Assembly (NCBI GenBank): GCA_030280995.1
Contig: JASXTE010000005.1
Span: 18,801,501 to 18,865,500 of the forward strand
Direction of reading: 5' to 3'
DNA: 64,000 bases
From: Hemileia vastatrix
Lineage: Eukaryota > Basidiomycota > Pucciniomycetes > Pucciniales > Zaghouaniaceae
The position numbers and the translations under genes were made by a program. This document shows positions 53,400 to 63,312 of this stretch, one piece after another. Within the stretch, counting starts at the first letter, position 1; every line of letters begins with the position of its first letter. Under the pieces are notes generated by a model. That model saw only the letters and a list, made by a program, of their open reading frames with translations. It was not told where the DNA came from and searched no databases.

Positions 53400-53675
53400 C
53401 ACTACATTGAAAACAGTGTTTCAAACTGTCCTGCAACAACCAGACTAAGGCATGTTGCAGCACAGAGCATGCAAATTTCAAGATTAAAAATAGCCAGAGA
53501 CCATTGTTTGTTGCCTGAGACACCAAAGGTTGTTGCTGCACACTTCTTTGCCTTTGATAATTATTTCTTTATTGTTTCTTTATTGTTTCCTTTTTTCATT
53601 GCTCAAAATTTTCAATTTTTTAAAACTATTGTTTTTTGATTTTTAACCCTTACCCCTGCATGAGAAAATCCAAAA

Positions 53676-53990
53676 CCACTGTTACCTTTTAAAATATTTA
53701 AATGAACAGAATCAGTTAATCATTCTTCCCACTTAATGAGGATGGTCTAATACTGCTGTTAACTTTTACAATATTTAAATTAACAGAATTAGTTAATTGT
53801 TCTTCCCACTTAATGAGGATGGTCTAATACCACTGTTACCTATCAAACAAATAATGACAATAATTTTGAGCAAGTAATAAAAAACTGGTAACAGCTATAT
53901 ACATAATGCTAACCTTTTAGAATATTTAAAGGAACAGAGTCAGTTAGTCATTCTTCCCACTTAATGAGGATGGTCTAATATGGCTGTTAC
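53676..53990. repeat. Tandem or dispersed 77-bp unit, three copies
   Basis: Each copy has CTTCCCACTTAATGAGGATG and GTCTAATA, preceded by AATATTTAAA, at about 53729, 53806 and 53954. The third is separated by 70 bp. Confidence 0.85.
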
Positions 53991-54344
53991 CTAGTTACAA
54001 CATATACAAAAGAAAATAATATAACATTAAAAGTGATAAAATAATAGAATCTAACCTATCAACCAAATAATGACAATAATATTGAGAAAGTAATATAAGA
54101 AGGGCAAAAAGGAAAGAGAAAAGCCCAGTAAATAAGTAAACATCTTGCTCAATATGGAAATAGGTATGAGTGAATAGCACCCAACAAGAACGCCACAAAA
54201 TACACATGTAGCTCTAGTAGTGTCATGCTGAGCTTTGCTTGAAAACAAGAAATGTAACATAACATGATAGATATATCAAATAACACCATAGAGATAAAAT
54301 AGGAAAGTGTCAAAATCGCCTGTTCTTACACTACCTCCACTTTC

Positions 54345-54480
54345 CCACCACCACCAAACCCACCACCACTCACCCACCACCACTCACCCACCACCACCAC
54401 CTGCTACCACCACCACCACCACCTACCAACCACCACTTATGCACCACCACCTGCCCACCTCCACTTGCCCACCTCCACTC
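54345..54480. repeat. CCA-rich low-complexity tract
   Basis: Runs of CCACCA and CCACCT with interruptions; the other strand is TGG-rich. Frame 54307-54549 is an effect of this tract. Confidence 0.9.
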
Positions 54481-54870
54481 AAAAAAAAATATGATTATCT
54501 AGGGGGAGCTGAAAAGACACTAATTAAAACTATGTTTCTGGGTGATTGAATTTTTTTTCTGTAAATATTTGGTAATCTTTAATTATTACTTATTTAGCTA
54601 AAAATCTGAATGGAAATAAAAAATGTATTATTGTATTTTTCATTTTAATACCTAGTTTTACTGTGCAAAAATGAGAGACATAAAAAAATATGAAAGAAAT
54701 GACCCTACCAAAGTGAAAGGAGTGTGCAGAAACACTGGCATTGTTGCAGGAAATTTTTGATGTAGCAGCACACTGAAATTGTTGCTTTGTGTATTTTAAG
54801 ACCAGTTTTTGGCTTGCGATTGGTTGTCACTGGACAGCCTGCGACACCACTTTCCCACATAGTAGAATAA

Positions 54871-57100
54871 GCTGTAGTAGCTCTTCCTCAATATCAACCA
54901 CATAAATCCCATGAATGTGGAATATTTCATCCTCAGGATCATATTCAGAATTAGAGTCATTATTTGGAAAATATAAACTTGATAATATATCAACATTTGA
55001 GTGAACAATAGCAGCCCTATGAATGATTGTCATCCCTCCTCTGTATTCATGAACAGCTAACTGCCATCTGAGCATATGTCTGTTAGGTGTTTTCAAGTTT
55101 AAAAGGGATTTAACTGCACTTCAGTCAGTGACAAGTTCAAATTTCTGGTCATCTAGGTAATAATTTAGCTTCTCTAGAGCCCACACTACTGCTAAACACT
55201 CCAGTTGAGTGGAACCATATTTCAATTCACTATTTCTCAGGGTTCTTGAAATATAACAAATTGCTACTTCTGATACTTTGTGATTCATAACTTGTTTTTG
55301 GTGAAGAGAAGCACCAAGGCCAATAAAACTGGCATCAGTGTATAAAACAAATGGTTGATTAAAGTAAGGCAAAGCAAGAATTGGTGCTGACATCAAACAA
55401 TGCTTCATAGTGTCAAAAGCTCATTGCCTTTCACTGTTCCAAACAAAATAAACATCTTTCCTAGTTAATTGGGTCAAAGGTAATGCTATGACTTGATAAT
55501 TTTTAATATATTGTCTATAGTATCCACACATTCCCAAAAAACTTTGGAGATCTCTTACTTTAGTAGGAGATTTTACCTGCTGTATGGCTACCACTTTGTT
55601 CTGGTCAACACATATCTGTAACCCTGAGACAACATGACCAAGCACTTTTAAAGAATGATACCTGAATTTGCATTTTTTCAAAGTAAGTGCCATATTTATC
55701 TCATCCATCTTATGGAGAACTTTACACAGGTGGTTAAGGTGGTCCTCAAATTTTTTGGAGAATATGATGATATCATCAATGTAAACCATCCGCCATCTTT
55801 CAATTATTTCCTGATGGAATGTGTTATCCATAAATTTTTGAAAAACTGAAGGGGAATTTTTGGGTCCAAATGGCATCCTAATATACTTATAAATACCCAT
55901 ATGAGTGGAAATCATCAGAAAATTCTGAGAATTCTTCTAAACAGGTACCTGGTGATATCCTTTATTACCATCTAAACAGCTGATATATTTAGCAACTTGT
56001 AAGGTAGCATGGATAGAGCTAATTCTGGGTAAAGGATAGATATCATCTACAGTATAATTATTTAATGCTCTATATTCACCAAATAACCTGGCTTTATCTT
56101 TCTCATAAGAAATTAGGACAGGTGAGATAACACAATGTTTTGGTGTTTCAACTACCTTTTCAATAATATTCATTTTTAAAAAGGGTAGAGATATTGTCTT
56201 CAATATCTTTTCTCTTTGTGGGAGAAGCAGGAAAAGGCTTCTTCTTTAAACTAGGTGGTATTACAGTTAATGGGCAAGATAATGAAAGCTTCATTTCTTT
56301 TTTTACCAGTCCTAGTTCATGTGACCCATGAGCAAAGGCCATAGGACAAGATTTTATCAACTGAATGATGGAATCTTTTTCCTCCCCAGAAAATTGTTCT
56401 CCAAAAGAACATTTGTCAATTTCAGACAATAGGGCAGACATTTATTTTGTAGATCTTCCCTTATATTGAGCCACAGAATTACATGTGTTCAATCCTGGTG
56501 TTGATAAATTTTTGAGGGAAGAAATTTTAAATCTTCTCTTCCCATTCAACCCCATTGTGAAGCATTGTTTTGAGGGATCCAATTTAATGCCATATTTGGT
56601 TAAAATATAATTTTCCACAATGAACAAACTACTTTAATTATAATTTTTCATAACTACAAAGTCACACATAGCTCTTAAAAAGCCATGGTTATATTTGAAA
56701 AATACTGTAGCTTTGTATTTACCAATGGGGGACAAAACAGAGCCATAACCTCTCCGATTCTCAGAAGTGATAGGCATAAGTTTTTATTTATAATCCAGAT
56801 CCACTGAAGCAAGTGCTTTTTCAGATAAAACACATCCGTCAACTCCAGAATGTAAAACAACCTCAATGTTTTTTCCATTAATCATGACTGGTGCCTTGAG
56901 AGGGGTAATAATTATTGAGCTGTCTTCAAGATTTCTTATGAGGTTAGTATCTTCAACTGTAGATAAGTCATTATTATCAATGTCAGTATTGTTTAAATAA
57001 TGAATATCTTCTTCCAGAATCAAGATTTCCTGGTGATATTCATAAGAAATGTTGCTGGCACAATCACTTGAAGTATCATCCAGTGCAACTGTGTCATCAG
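54871..57100 (-). pseudogene. pol: Element D protease, RT and RNase H
   Basis: Protease remnant VVLHSGVDGCVLSEKAL (DTG changed to HSG) near 56850; RT: KARLFGEYRALNNYTVDD, YISCLDGNKGYHQVP, YIRMPFGPKNSPSVFQ and the catalytic YIDDIIIF (55770); connection VRDLQSFLGMCGYYRQY; RNase H LYTDASFIGLGASLHQK and LKYGSTQLECLAVVWALEKL; then ANIVHSN-type linker up to the CACTA-like insertion. Six or more stops or frame changes split it into short frames. Confidence 0.87.
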
Positions 57101-57170
57101 CAGGTTCCTCTGTTTTTTCAACAAGTTTTATTTTCTTTTCACAAAATTGGCCTTTCTGAAAAGGCTTGCT

Positions 57171-57770
57171 TCATTTAAAGCAAGTGTTTGTTGCACACTT
57201 TTTAGGTGCAACAGGGGCAGAAGGTTTACCAACTTTTTCAGGAAGTTTCTGTTGGTAATTGGAGGTCTTCTCCAATGAAGGTCTAGGATTGAACCTTCTA
57301 GAATCATACTTGTTATTTAAAAGGACCTCATTACAAGTATTAATAAAAGAAGTATTTTCTCTTGAGAATTCAGTCCTAGCAACTATTAAGTCTCTCAGAG
57401 ACATAGGCAATTTATAAAGGATCTTGTCCTTCAATAATTCAAATTCAATTTTTGGATCCATTACTCTCAGGATCTTTACTAGTTTCATCAGGAAATCAAT
57501 AGGTTTTTCTGTAGAAGAAAAGCTATATCTAGCTTCCTCATACTTTCTTTGCTGGGATAACCTAAAATTTGAACTACCAAACTGTGCTTTAATCAATTTC
57601 TTCCAATCCTCCCAGGAGTATTCATTCTTATCTAAAAGGACAGATTCATACCACATCAGGGCAACATTGGAAAATAAAGAAATCAATTTAGACACAATTT
57701 CTTCATCTGGAAGTTTATAAGAACTCTTCAGGTTATCAATTCAGCAAATTAATTGCTGATAATCAGAGGA
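57171..57770 (-). pseudogene. gag: Element D gag core
   Basis: SKLISLFSNVALMWYESVLL, YSWEDWKKLIKAQFGSSNFR and FINTCNEVLLNNKYDSR match C1's gag core. It ends with KKCATNTCFK, the start of a zinc knuckle whose rest follows a stop at 57171. Confidence 0.85.
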
Positions 57771-58758
57771 AGAATCACCACAAATGTAGGGTATTGGTCA
57801 AGTTTGGGCTAATTCTTTTAATTTGAGGCAATTTCCTTGTTACATACTTGTTTGTGTGTAAGAAGAAGTTTTAATTTCTTTAACTGAGCAGTAATCTCAT
57901 TGTTTAACCCTTCTGTAGGTGAACAGGGTGCATCATCAATTTTTGATGGAAACTAAGGTATATCTACAGGCATATCTTGCACTAATTTTACTTTAGATGT
58001 ATTGGCTCAGGTGCAATTGGAGTAGCTTGTGAAACAGGTTTTTTAAAAGAAGTGGCAGAATACTATTGGTCAAGTAACAATGAATTTAGCTGTTCTTAAA
58101 TGTTTTTTAGCCTAGTTTTCCTTCTTTGAATACTGGATAATGTCTCATTGATAGTTGAAAAAGATAATTGATTCTTGTTTTGCAGAGATGAATAATGGTC
58201 ACTTAGTCTTTTCAAGTTCAACTTATGTCCTTCTAGTTCCTGGAAACAGATAGACACATATTCCTCTAACTTGGACAAATCATTCTTGATATTTTTCCAC
58301 AAAGAAACTTTCTTTTCATGAGTTACTTTGTCATTATACAAATCATCAGAAACCCTCTGCAATTCACTTCTCACTGCTTGGTAACCTTGTTAAGTTAACA
58401 AACAATTAAATTTTTGAGTCAATTGTGGTTATTCATTATATTATTTTATTTAGTAATAATATCTGTCAAATATTCATCATTGATAGTAGCTACATCAGGA
58501 GAATTTTTCAATAGAGAGACACAGTAACTCTCTAAAGTCTCATAAACTTCAGGATCAATTTTTTAATCTATAATAGCCATATCAGGGTTTATCATTGAAG
58601 TAGAAATTAATACTAAAGATTAATTACATTAGAATATTGATTAATATTCCTACAAGAGCCAGCCTCTGCTGGTCTCAAGGTATCATCCTCCATTCCAGAA
58701 TTACCTGAAGGAACTGTTTCAGTAACAAGAAATGGAACTTGAGATTCAATGGAGGGCT
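57771..58758 (-). pseudogene. Element D gag middle part, badly decayed
   Basis: A coiled-coil remnant (LWKNIKNDLSKLEEYVSIC, LNLKRLSDHYSSLQNKNQLS) at 58096-58374 matches the coiled coil of C1 gag. The rest has many stops. Confidence 0.6.
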
Positions 58759-59286
58759 TTACCATGGTTTTGGAAAGACTTGTAAGTTATTTTTTTTCCT
58801 TCTTCTTCCTCCTTGGTAAGGGTGAGGAGGGTTTGGGTTGAATTCTTGGGATTTGGAGGGACCTGCCTGGGGAGCTTGTTGCATTTGTTGAGCTTTGAGG
58901 GAGTCCCATTGAGTTTTGAGCCAGTCCCACTGCCATTTTGACACTTCCACCTTTTCTTGTTGATCAGGAGGCAGCTGTGGAGGGTGTTTTCCTGCTTGTT
59001 GAGGTTTCCTTTTCTCTAGGAGAAAAGTCTCTACACTTTTTAGCTTTTCTTCTATCAACTCTACCTTTGTTTTTAACCTGAGGTTCTCTGATTTCAACTC
59101 CTTGATTTGAATTGACAGGTTGTTTACATGCTTTTGCAAGGGCATCCTTTTTATTTGGAAGCCTTTGGGAAACTCTCCTGGGGGGATCACCTGTGGCTTT
59201 GAATCCAAAGAAGTCTTCTCTTGTTTTATCTCTACTTCCTGCATTTCTACATCCTGTTTGGTCCAATAATTGATTAATTTGAGCAA
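58759..59286 (-). CDS. Overlapping ORF of element D, homologue of C1 ORF 27982-28503
   Basis: 175 codons, starting 94 nt inside the D gag start, in another frame. Coiled-coil heptads (LSIQIKELKSENLRLKTKV, EEKLKSVETFLLEK), a Gln/Pro linker, the Trp motif SKWQWDWLKTQWDSLK and the ending PHPYQGGRRRKKNNLQV then FPKPW-stop. The C1 ORF has the same layout, DKWKWDWFHQQW and HPYKGKKRQK ... IPW-stop. It is open here although D's other genes are full of stops. The stop again overlaps a splice-donor-like GTAAAG. Function unknown. Confidence 0.6.
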   Translation of the reverse strand: MLKLINYWTKQDVEMQEVEIKQEKTSLDSKPQVIPPGEFPKGFQIKRMPLQKHVNNLSIQIKELKSENLRLKTKVELIEEKLKSVETFLLEKRKPQQAGKHPPQLPPDQQEKVEVSKWQWDWLKTQWDSLKAQQMQQAPQAGPSKSQEFNPNPPHPYQGGRRRKKNNLQVFPKPW

Positions 59287-59380
59287 GTTTAGAAGTCAAA
59301 GGAGAACTTACAGAAGTATCATCATAATCAATCAGGTCCAACTCCTCTTCACAAGTAGTAGAAGCACTTAAATCAGCCAT
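58964..59380 (-). CDS. Element D gag N-terminal frame
   Basis: ATG 59380: MADLSASTTCEEELDLIDYD, followed by a basic region (RRKAKKCRDFSPREKE) that ends at 58964. It is in the position of C1's MSAPQDS frame and overlaps the ORF 59286-58759. Similarity to C1 in this frame is weak. Confidence 0.45.
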   Translation of the reverse strand: MADLSASTTCEEELDLIDYDDTSVSSPLTSKLAQINQLLDQTGCRNAGSRDKTREDFFGFKATGDPPRRVSQRLPNKKDALAKACKQPVNSNQGVEIREPQVKNKGRVDRRKAKKCRDFSPREKETSTSRKTPSTAAS

Positions 59381-59956
59381 TGTTTGTATAACTTGAACTG
59401 AGAGTAAAGGAAATATTAATATTTAATCAGTTATAATTTAACTTGTGGAAAGAAAAATAAGAGATAAAATAAAAAAAATTTAAATATATGATCAATTATC
59501 AGAATTATTAATCAACTGAAATAATGAAAATATAATTTATCAGGACAAAAAATCAATTGAAATAATAATTACAATTTTTAATTAATCACTTTAATTAAGA
59601 TCTTGATATTTTACTACCAGGATTTAAATAAATCAATTGAAATAGTAAAATAATATATTAATTATTGAGAAAAAGAGTCAAATGAAATAATTAACACAAT
59701 TCTTAATTAATTAATAACTTCTATATTGATAATTATCAGGATTTAATGTCAACTGAATATTTAAGTACCAGGACTAACTGTCAACTGAAATAATTTAATA
59801 TAATTTCTTATAAATTAATTAATTTATATATTTATTATTTTAATACCAGGACTAATTATAAACTGAAGTAATAAATTAATATTTTAATTATCAGGACAGA
59901 ATTTCAACCAAAATAATTTTAAAAAAAATACATAATATAATTTAATAATGAAATTA
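59381..59956 (-). repeat. Element D leader with repeated CAGGAC ... CAACTGAAATAAT units
   Basis: On the + strand about eight degenerate units, for example ACCAGGACTAACTGTCAACTG followed by AAATAAT (about 59772), at 40-100 bp spacing. AT-rich otherwise. No LTR end or PBS recognised. Confidence 0.5.
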
Positions 59957-59958
59957 TA

Positions 59959-60117
59959 TTAGGGGGTATAAATGTTCAGGGATCCCCAATTAGGGATCAG
60001 GAATTTTTTCTCCCAGGATCAGAAATTATTTATTGCGGAAGATTCTTATCCACTAGCACTGGGGCTAGTTGATAAGGAATCCACAATATTGCCTTATCCT
60101 GCCTCTTATACCCCAAT
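59959..60117. mobile_element. Foldback or MITE-like element, about 160 bp
   Basis: Left TTAGGGGGTATAA and right TTATACCCCAAT are inverted; inside, GGGATCCCCAATTAGGGATC pairs with part of the 3' side and GATTCTTATCCACTAGC pairs with GCTAGTTGATAAGGAATC. The whole can fold into one long imperfect hairpin. No ORF. It adjoins a Harbinger relic, but a link is not shown. Confidence 0.6.
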
Positions 60118-60342
60118 TTCTGTTCCTAATTGCTGATCCCAAACTCATCACATCCATGATTGATTTGTAAGAAAGTCACATGACATATAATTGCAGATGC
60201 CATCCTTATGTATCTCATCACTCTATAATACTTAATTTTTGTGGCAAAAACATAACATTTTTTTCTATCTACACACCCCACCTACTCATTTGGTGGCAAA
60301 TTCCCACTTCCCACTCAACACCTAAACCTTCTACCAAAAATA

Positions 60343-61470
60343 ATGAAGCACCTCTCTACTAGGAAGAAAATTTACTCAGCTATGAATTCTATGACTTTAG
60401 TTTTAGCCATTGACTCTGATTCTGACTTTGGTTTGGAAGACACCTCAGCTTATATGTCTTTTCTTTCCAAAAAGCATTATGTCATCCCAAGGGGGCCAAA
60501 TCTTTGTCATGATCCCAGATATGTTCTCTGCTCCATTCTCAACATTCCTCATTTCAAATTCACACAACTTTTTTGAAATTCTCCTGATTCTTTTTTCAAA
60601 CTTTCTCAACTCATCTCCAATCATCTTATCTTCCATAATAATTCCCATAGAAAAAAGTGTGATCCTGCCTTTCAACTGGCTGTTGCACTATGTCACTTGG
60701 TTCCAATGGAAATTGTTCATCTGTAAGATGTTTAGATAATCTCTTTACCATAGGATATGGTACCGTCAAATTATACACCAAGTGCTGCATGATTGCTATC
60801 CTTTCTCTCAAGACTCAAACACCTGCTTGGCCAACTCCACAACAGCAACTTGAATCCTCTCAAGTAATGCAAGCTGAAGGTTTCCCTGGATGTGTAGGTT
60901 TTTTTGATGGTACAAATATACCTTTGAGTCAAAAGACTGCTCATGATGGCAACCATTATTTTGATTGCAAAAAAAGGTTTCTTCAAAATGTTCTCCAATT
61001 TCACGTCTTTCATAAACTAACTTTTAATCTTCTTTGTAGATACTCTATTGCCGTTCAACTTATCTGTGACATCAACAAAAAGTTTATTGCTTTTCATAGT
61101 GGCTGCCCCAGCTCATGTCATGACTCTTCTGTCTTCTAAATAATGAGGATTTCTCAAAGTCCTGACTCATACTTTGACAAATCTCAGTACCTCCTTGCAG
61201 ACTCAGCATATGCAAGTGGAAAGTACATTATACCTGCTTTCAGTGGTGCAACTTTAGAAAATGACCTCAAAACCACCTTTAATTATCACCTTGCACAATC
61301 AAGAGTATGGATTGAACATGCTATTGGGATTTTAAAGGGAATATTTTCTAGTCTCTGGGAACTCAGAATCTAATTTCAAAACAAAAGGGAAATACAAACT
61401 GCAAATCATTGTATAATGACTTGCGTTATACTCCACAATATCCTAGCTGATTTAAAGGATGAGTAGAATG
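60343..61470 (+). pseudogene. PIF/Harbinger-like DDE transposase, broken, with one intron
   Basis: N-terminal part from ATG 60343; a frameshift near 60690 leads into LGSNGNCSSVRCLDNLFTIG and YGTVKLYTKC. Catalytic parts: first Asp in GFPGCVGFFDGTNIPL, intron 60977-61039 (GTTTCT ... AAACTAAC ... TGTAG) that joins DCKKR to YSIAVQLICDINKKF, then CHDSSVF, stop TAA 61137-61139, second Asp in YLLADSAYASGKYIIPAF, Glu in RVWIEHAIGILKG. Stop at 61371; the frame goes on with CVILHNILADLKDE and ends at 61470. The layout is that of the DDE_Tnp_4 (Harbinger/HARBI1-like) family. At least two stops and one frameshift make it inactive. TIRs were not found. Confidence 0.85.
60977..61039 (+). other. Predicted 63-nt intron in the Harbinger pseudogene
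   Basis: GTTTCT start, branch CTAAC at 61015-61019, TTTGTAG end. Removing it restores the KKRYS-I-V-Q-x-I-C-D core of the family. Confidence 0.7.
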
Positions 61471-61959
61471 ATATTTATGAAGAAGAGGATCCTGAACCAG
61501 CTCTGGATCTCCCTCCCTTGAATCACAAAACATTCATTCAACCGGAATATGCTCTGTCATTATGCCAATCACCCTCCACCATTTTGACACACAACCCTTT
61601 TAATTTTTTGACGTCATACTCTCCAAATGTCCACTTTTGATTTTTTACTCACATGGCTTGGTATTTTTGTTTGTTGCATATTCATTTTTTTTGAATTTAC
61701 AGTGAATATCTCTTTTTTGGATGGCTCATTGGTTTTCTTTCACCAGCTCAACATGAAATCACATATTTTTTCAGTGTTTCTTTTTTTATTCTTCACTCAT
61801 ATCCTTTTCTACTCTCCTCAAACATCACTCAAATATATTGGTTTCATTTTTTTAACTCATCTCACCAGGTAAGTCATTTTTTTTATTTGTATTAATTTTT
61901 TTTTTGCTAATCATGTTTTTTTATTTTGTAAGTGCTTCAATTATTTTTTTTCAAGGTTA
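61471..61959. other. AT-rich sequence right of the Harbinger relic
   Basis: No gene supported. T-rich; the 81-codon frame at 61627-61872 is hydrophobic by composition only. Confidence 0.4.
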
Positions 61960-62560
61960 AACTATTTTTTTTTGTTTTTTCTCTCCCTCTTTTCTCTCTT
62001 GTCCTACTCTTTTCCCCTCCTTTTCCCCCTTCTTGACTGCCTCAATCCTCCCTTTCCCCCCTTATTCTCTTCCTCACCCCTCATTCCTCACCTTTCCCCA
62101 CATTTCCCCCCTTTTATCCCCTTTAGGCTTTCTTTTTCCTCTCTTTAGTCACCCCTTTTGCCCTCTTTAGGCCCCCTATACCCCCCCCTTTACTCCCTTT
62201 CCCCCCCTTTAGGTTGCCTCACCCCTCTCCCCTCCACTGCTTCCCCCCCTCCCCCCCCTACCTCCTTATTCCTTTCCCCCTCCCCTCTTTCCTTTCCTCC
62301 TCCCCCCTTTAATCCCTAGACAAATTTCTTAGCGATTTATTTAGGTATCTACCTATGGGGAGGAGGCAAGAAAGAGGGGAGGGGGGAGGGAAGCAGTGGA
62401 AGGGAGAGGGGGGGAGTATTGTAAAAGGGGATAAAGGGGGTGAGGAACTGGTGAAAAAGGGGGATAAGGGGGTTTTGAGCAGATCAAGAAGGGGGAGGGG
62501 GGTTTGAGGACACCAAAAAGAGGGAAATGAGGCAAACAAGGAGGGGTAATATGGGAGTTT
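61960..62560. repeat. Pyrimidine-rich then purine-rich tract (strand switch)
   Basis: About 350 bp of C/T (61960-62310; many CCCC runs) change, over a 40-bp AT-rich gap, to about 200 bp of G/A (62356-62555; GGGGAGGAGG, GAGGGGAGGGGGGAGGG). The two arms are roughly complementary, so a long imperfect hairpin is possible; G-rich runs could form quadruplexes. Frames in it are not genes. Confidence 0.85.
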
Positions 62561-63045
62561 GTAAAAGATAATTTTTATTACTTTTATTAACATTATTTTG
62601 TTTTTTTTTTACAGAATATTATAAAAAAAAATTTCTTACAGTTCAAGCTGATTCAAAAAGAAATTTGATTTGTTTATAATTTTTATTTTTTTGCAAATAA
62701 TTTTTCTGATGTAATTTTTTTTTTAGTTTAAATTTTTGATTATAATTTATTTTTATCATTTTTTTTCAATGAGTTTAGTTGATATATCTAACAACAAATA
62801 ACTTTAAAATTCATTTTTTTGGGAAATGATTCTACTGATGTTTGTTTTTATTCTATTTTATTTTGTTTTTGTTTCAATTTTTTTTTCAAGGACAGTTTTA
62901 GTAATTGATTTATTTTCAAAAAACAAATATTTGGGTTAATTTTTATCAATAAAATTCTCAAGGTTAAATAAACAAACTAAATTTTGTGAGTTTTATTTTT
63001 TTGCCATTTTATTTTTTTTTGTTTTTGACACAAATTTTTTTTTTT
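62561..63045. other. AT-rich sequence, no feature seen
   Basis: Long T-tracts and A-tracts; no ORF with coding composition. Confidence 0.4.
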
Positions 63046-63290
63046 CAGAGAAAAAAATTTCTATTTTGTCAGAATCATCTCTTATTTCTCTATCATCATC
63101 CTCTTTATCCTCTTTTTCAAATTCAACTTCATTTCAATCATCATCCAATTTTTGAGAGAAAAAAATTTGTATTTTTTTGGAATAACCTCTTACTTCTCTA
63201 TCATCATCATCATCATCATCATCATCCTCTTTATCATCTTTATGATCTTTTTCAAATTCAAATTCATTTCAATCATCATCCAAAATATCA
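63046..63290. repeat. Tandem duplication of about 105-130 bp with an ATC microsatellite
   Basis: GAGAAAAAAATTT ... TTTCTCTATCATCATC ... TTTTTCAAATTCAACTTC ... TCATCATCCAA is repeated; the second copy has an expanded (ATC)n at 63199-63235. Confidence 0.85.
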
Positions 63291-63312
63291 ATAAAAAAAT
63301 TATGATTTTTGA

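Larger units (their letters stand above)
53400..54867. mobile_element. CACTA-like non-autonomous DNA transposon inside D
   Basis: It interrupts D's RNase H-integrase linker; without it the frame joins. Left end CACTACATTGAAAACAGTG, right end (reverse complement) TTCTACTATGTGGGAAAGTG; the ends stay similar inwards (CTGTCCTGCAACAACCA against CTGTCCAGTGACAACCA; 20 of 27 identical over 53416-53442/54821-54847). A 3-bp TAA flanks both sides (53397-53399 and 54868-54870). No transposase frame. It holds internal tandem repeats and a CCA tract. The CACTA class is suggested by the terminus and 3-bp duplication only. Confidence 0.5.
51098..59956 (-). mobile_element. Element D: decayed chromodomain gypsy element, - strand
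   Basis: A 3' LTR (51098-51845), PPT, and a gag-pol that can be followed from 59380 to 51899 with many stops. Proteins are clearly related to C1 but more distant than C2. A DNA transposon-like insertion sits at 53400-54867. No 5' LTR was found to the right of the gag start; AT-rich leader sequence runs into a foldback element at 59959. Confidence 0.82.

Noticed and set aside
59381..59956. A 5' LTR for element D
   Set aside because: No match to the 3' LTR end, PBS or TSD; only AT-rich leader repeats are seen.
62309..62593. Pro/Ser/Leu-rich ORF
   Set aside because: Reading of the G/A-rich tract on the other strand.
63046..63294. 102-codon ORF with His/Ile runs
   Set aside because: Low-complexity reading of the ATC repeats and T-tracts.
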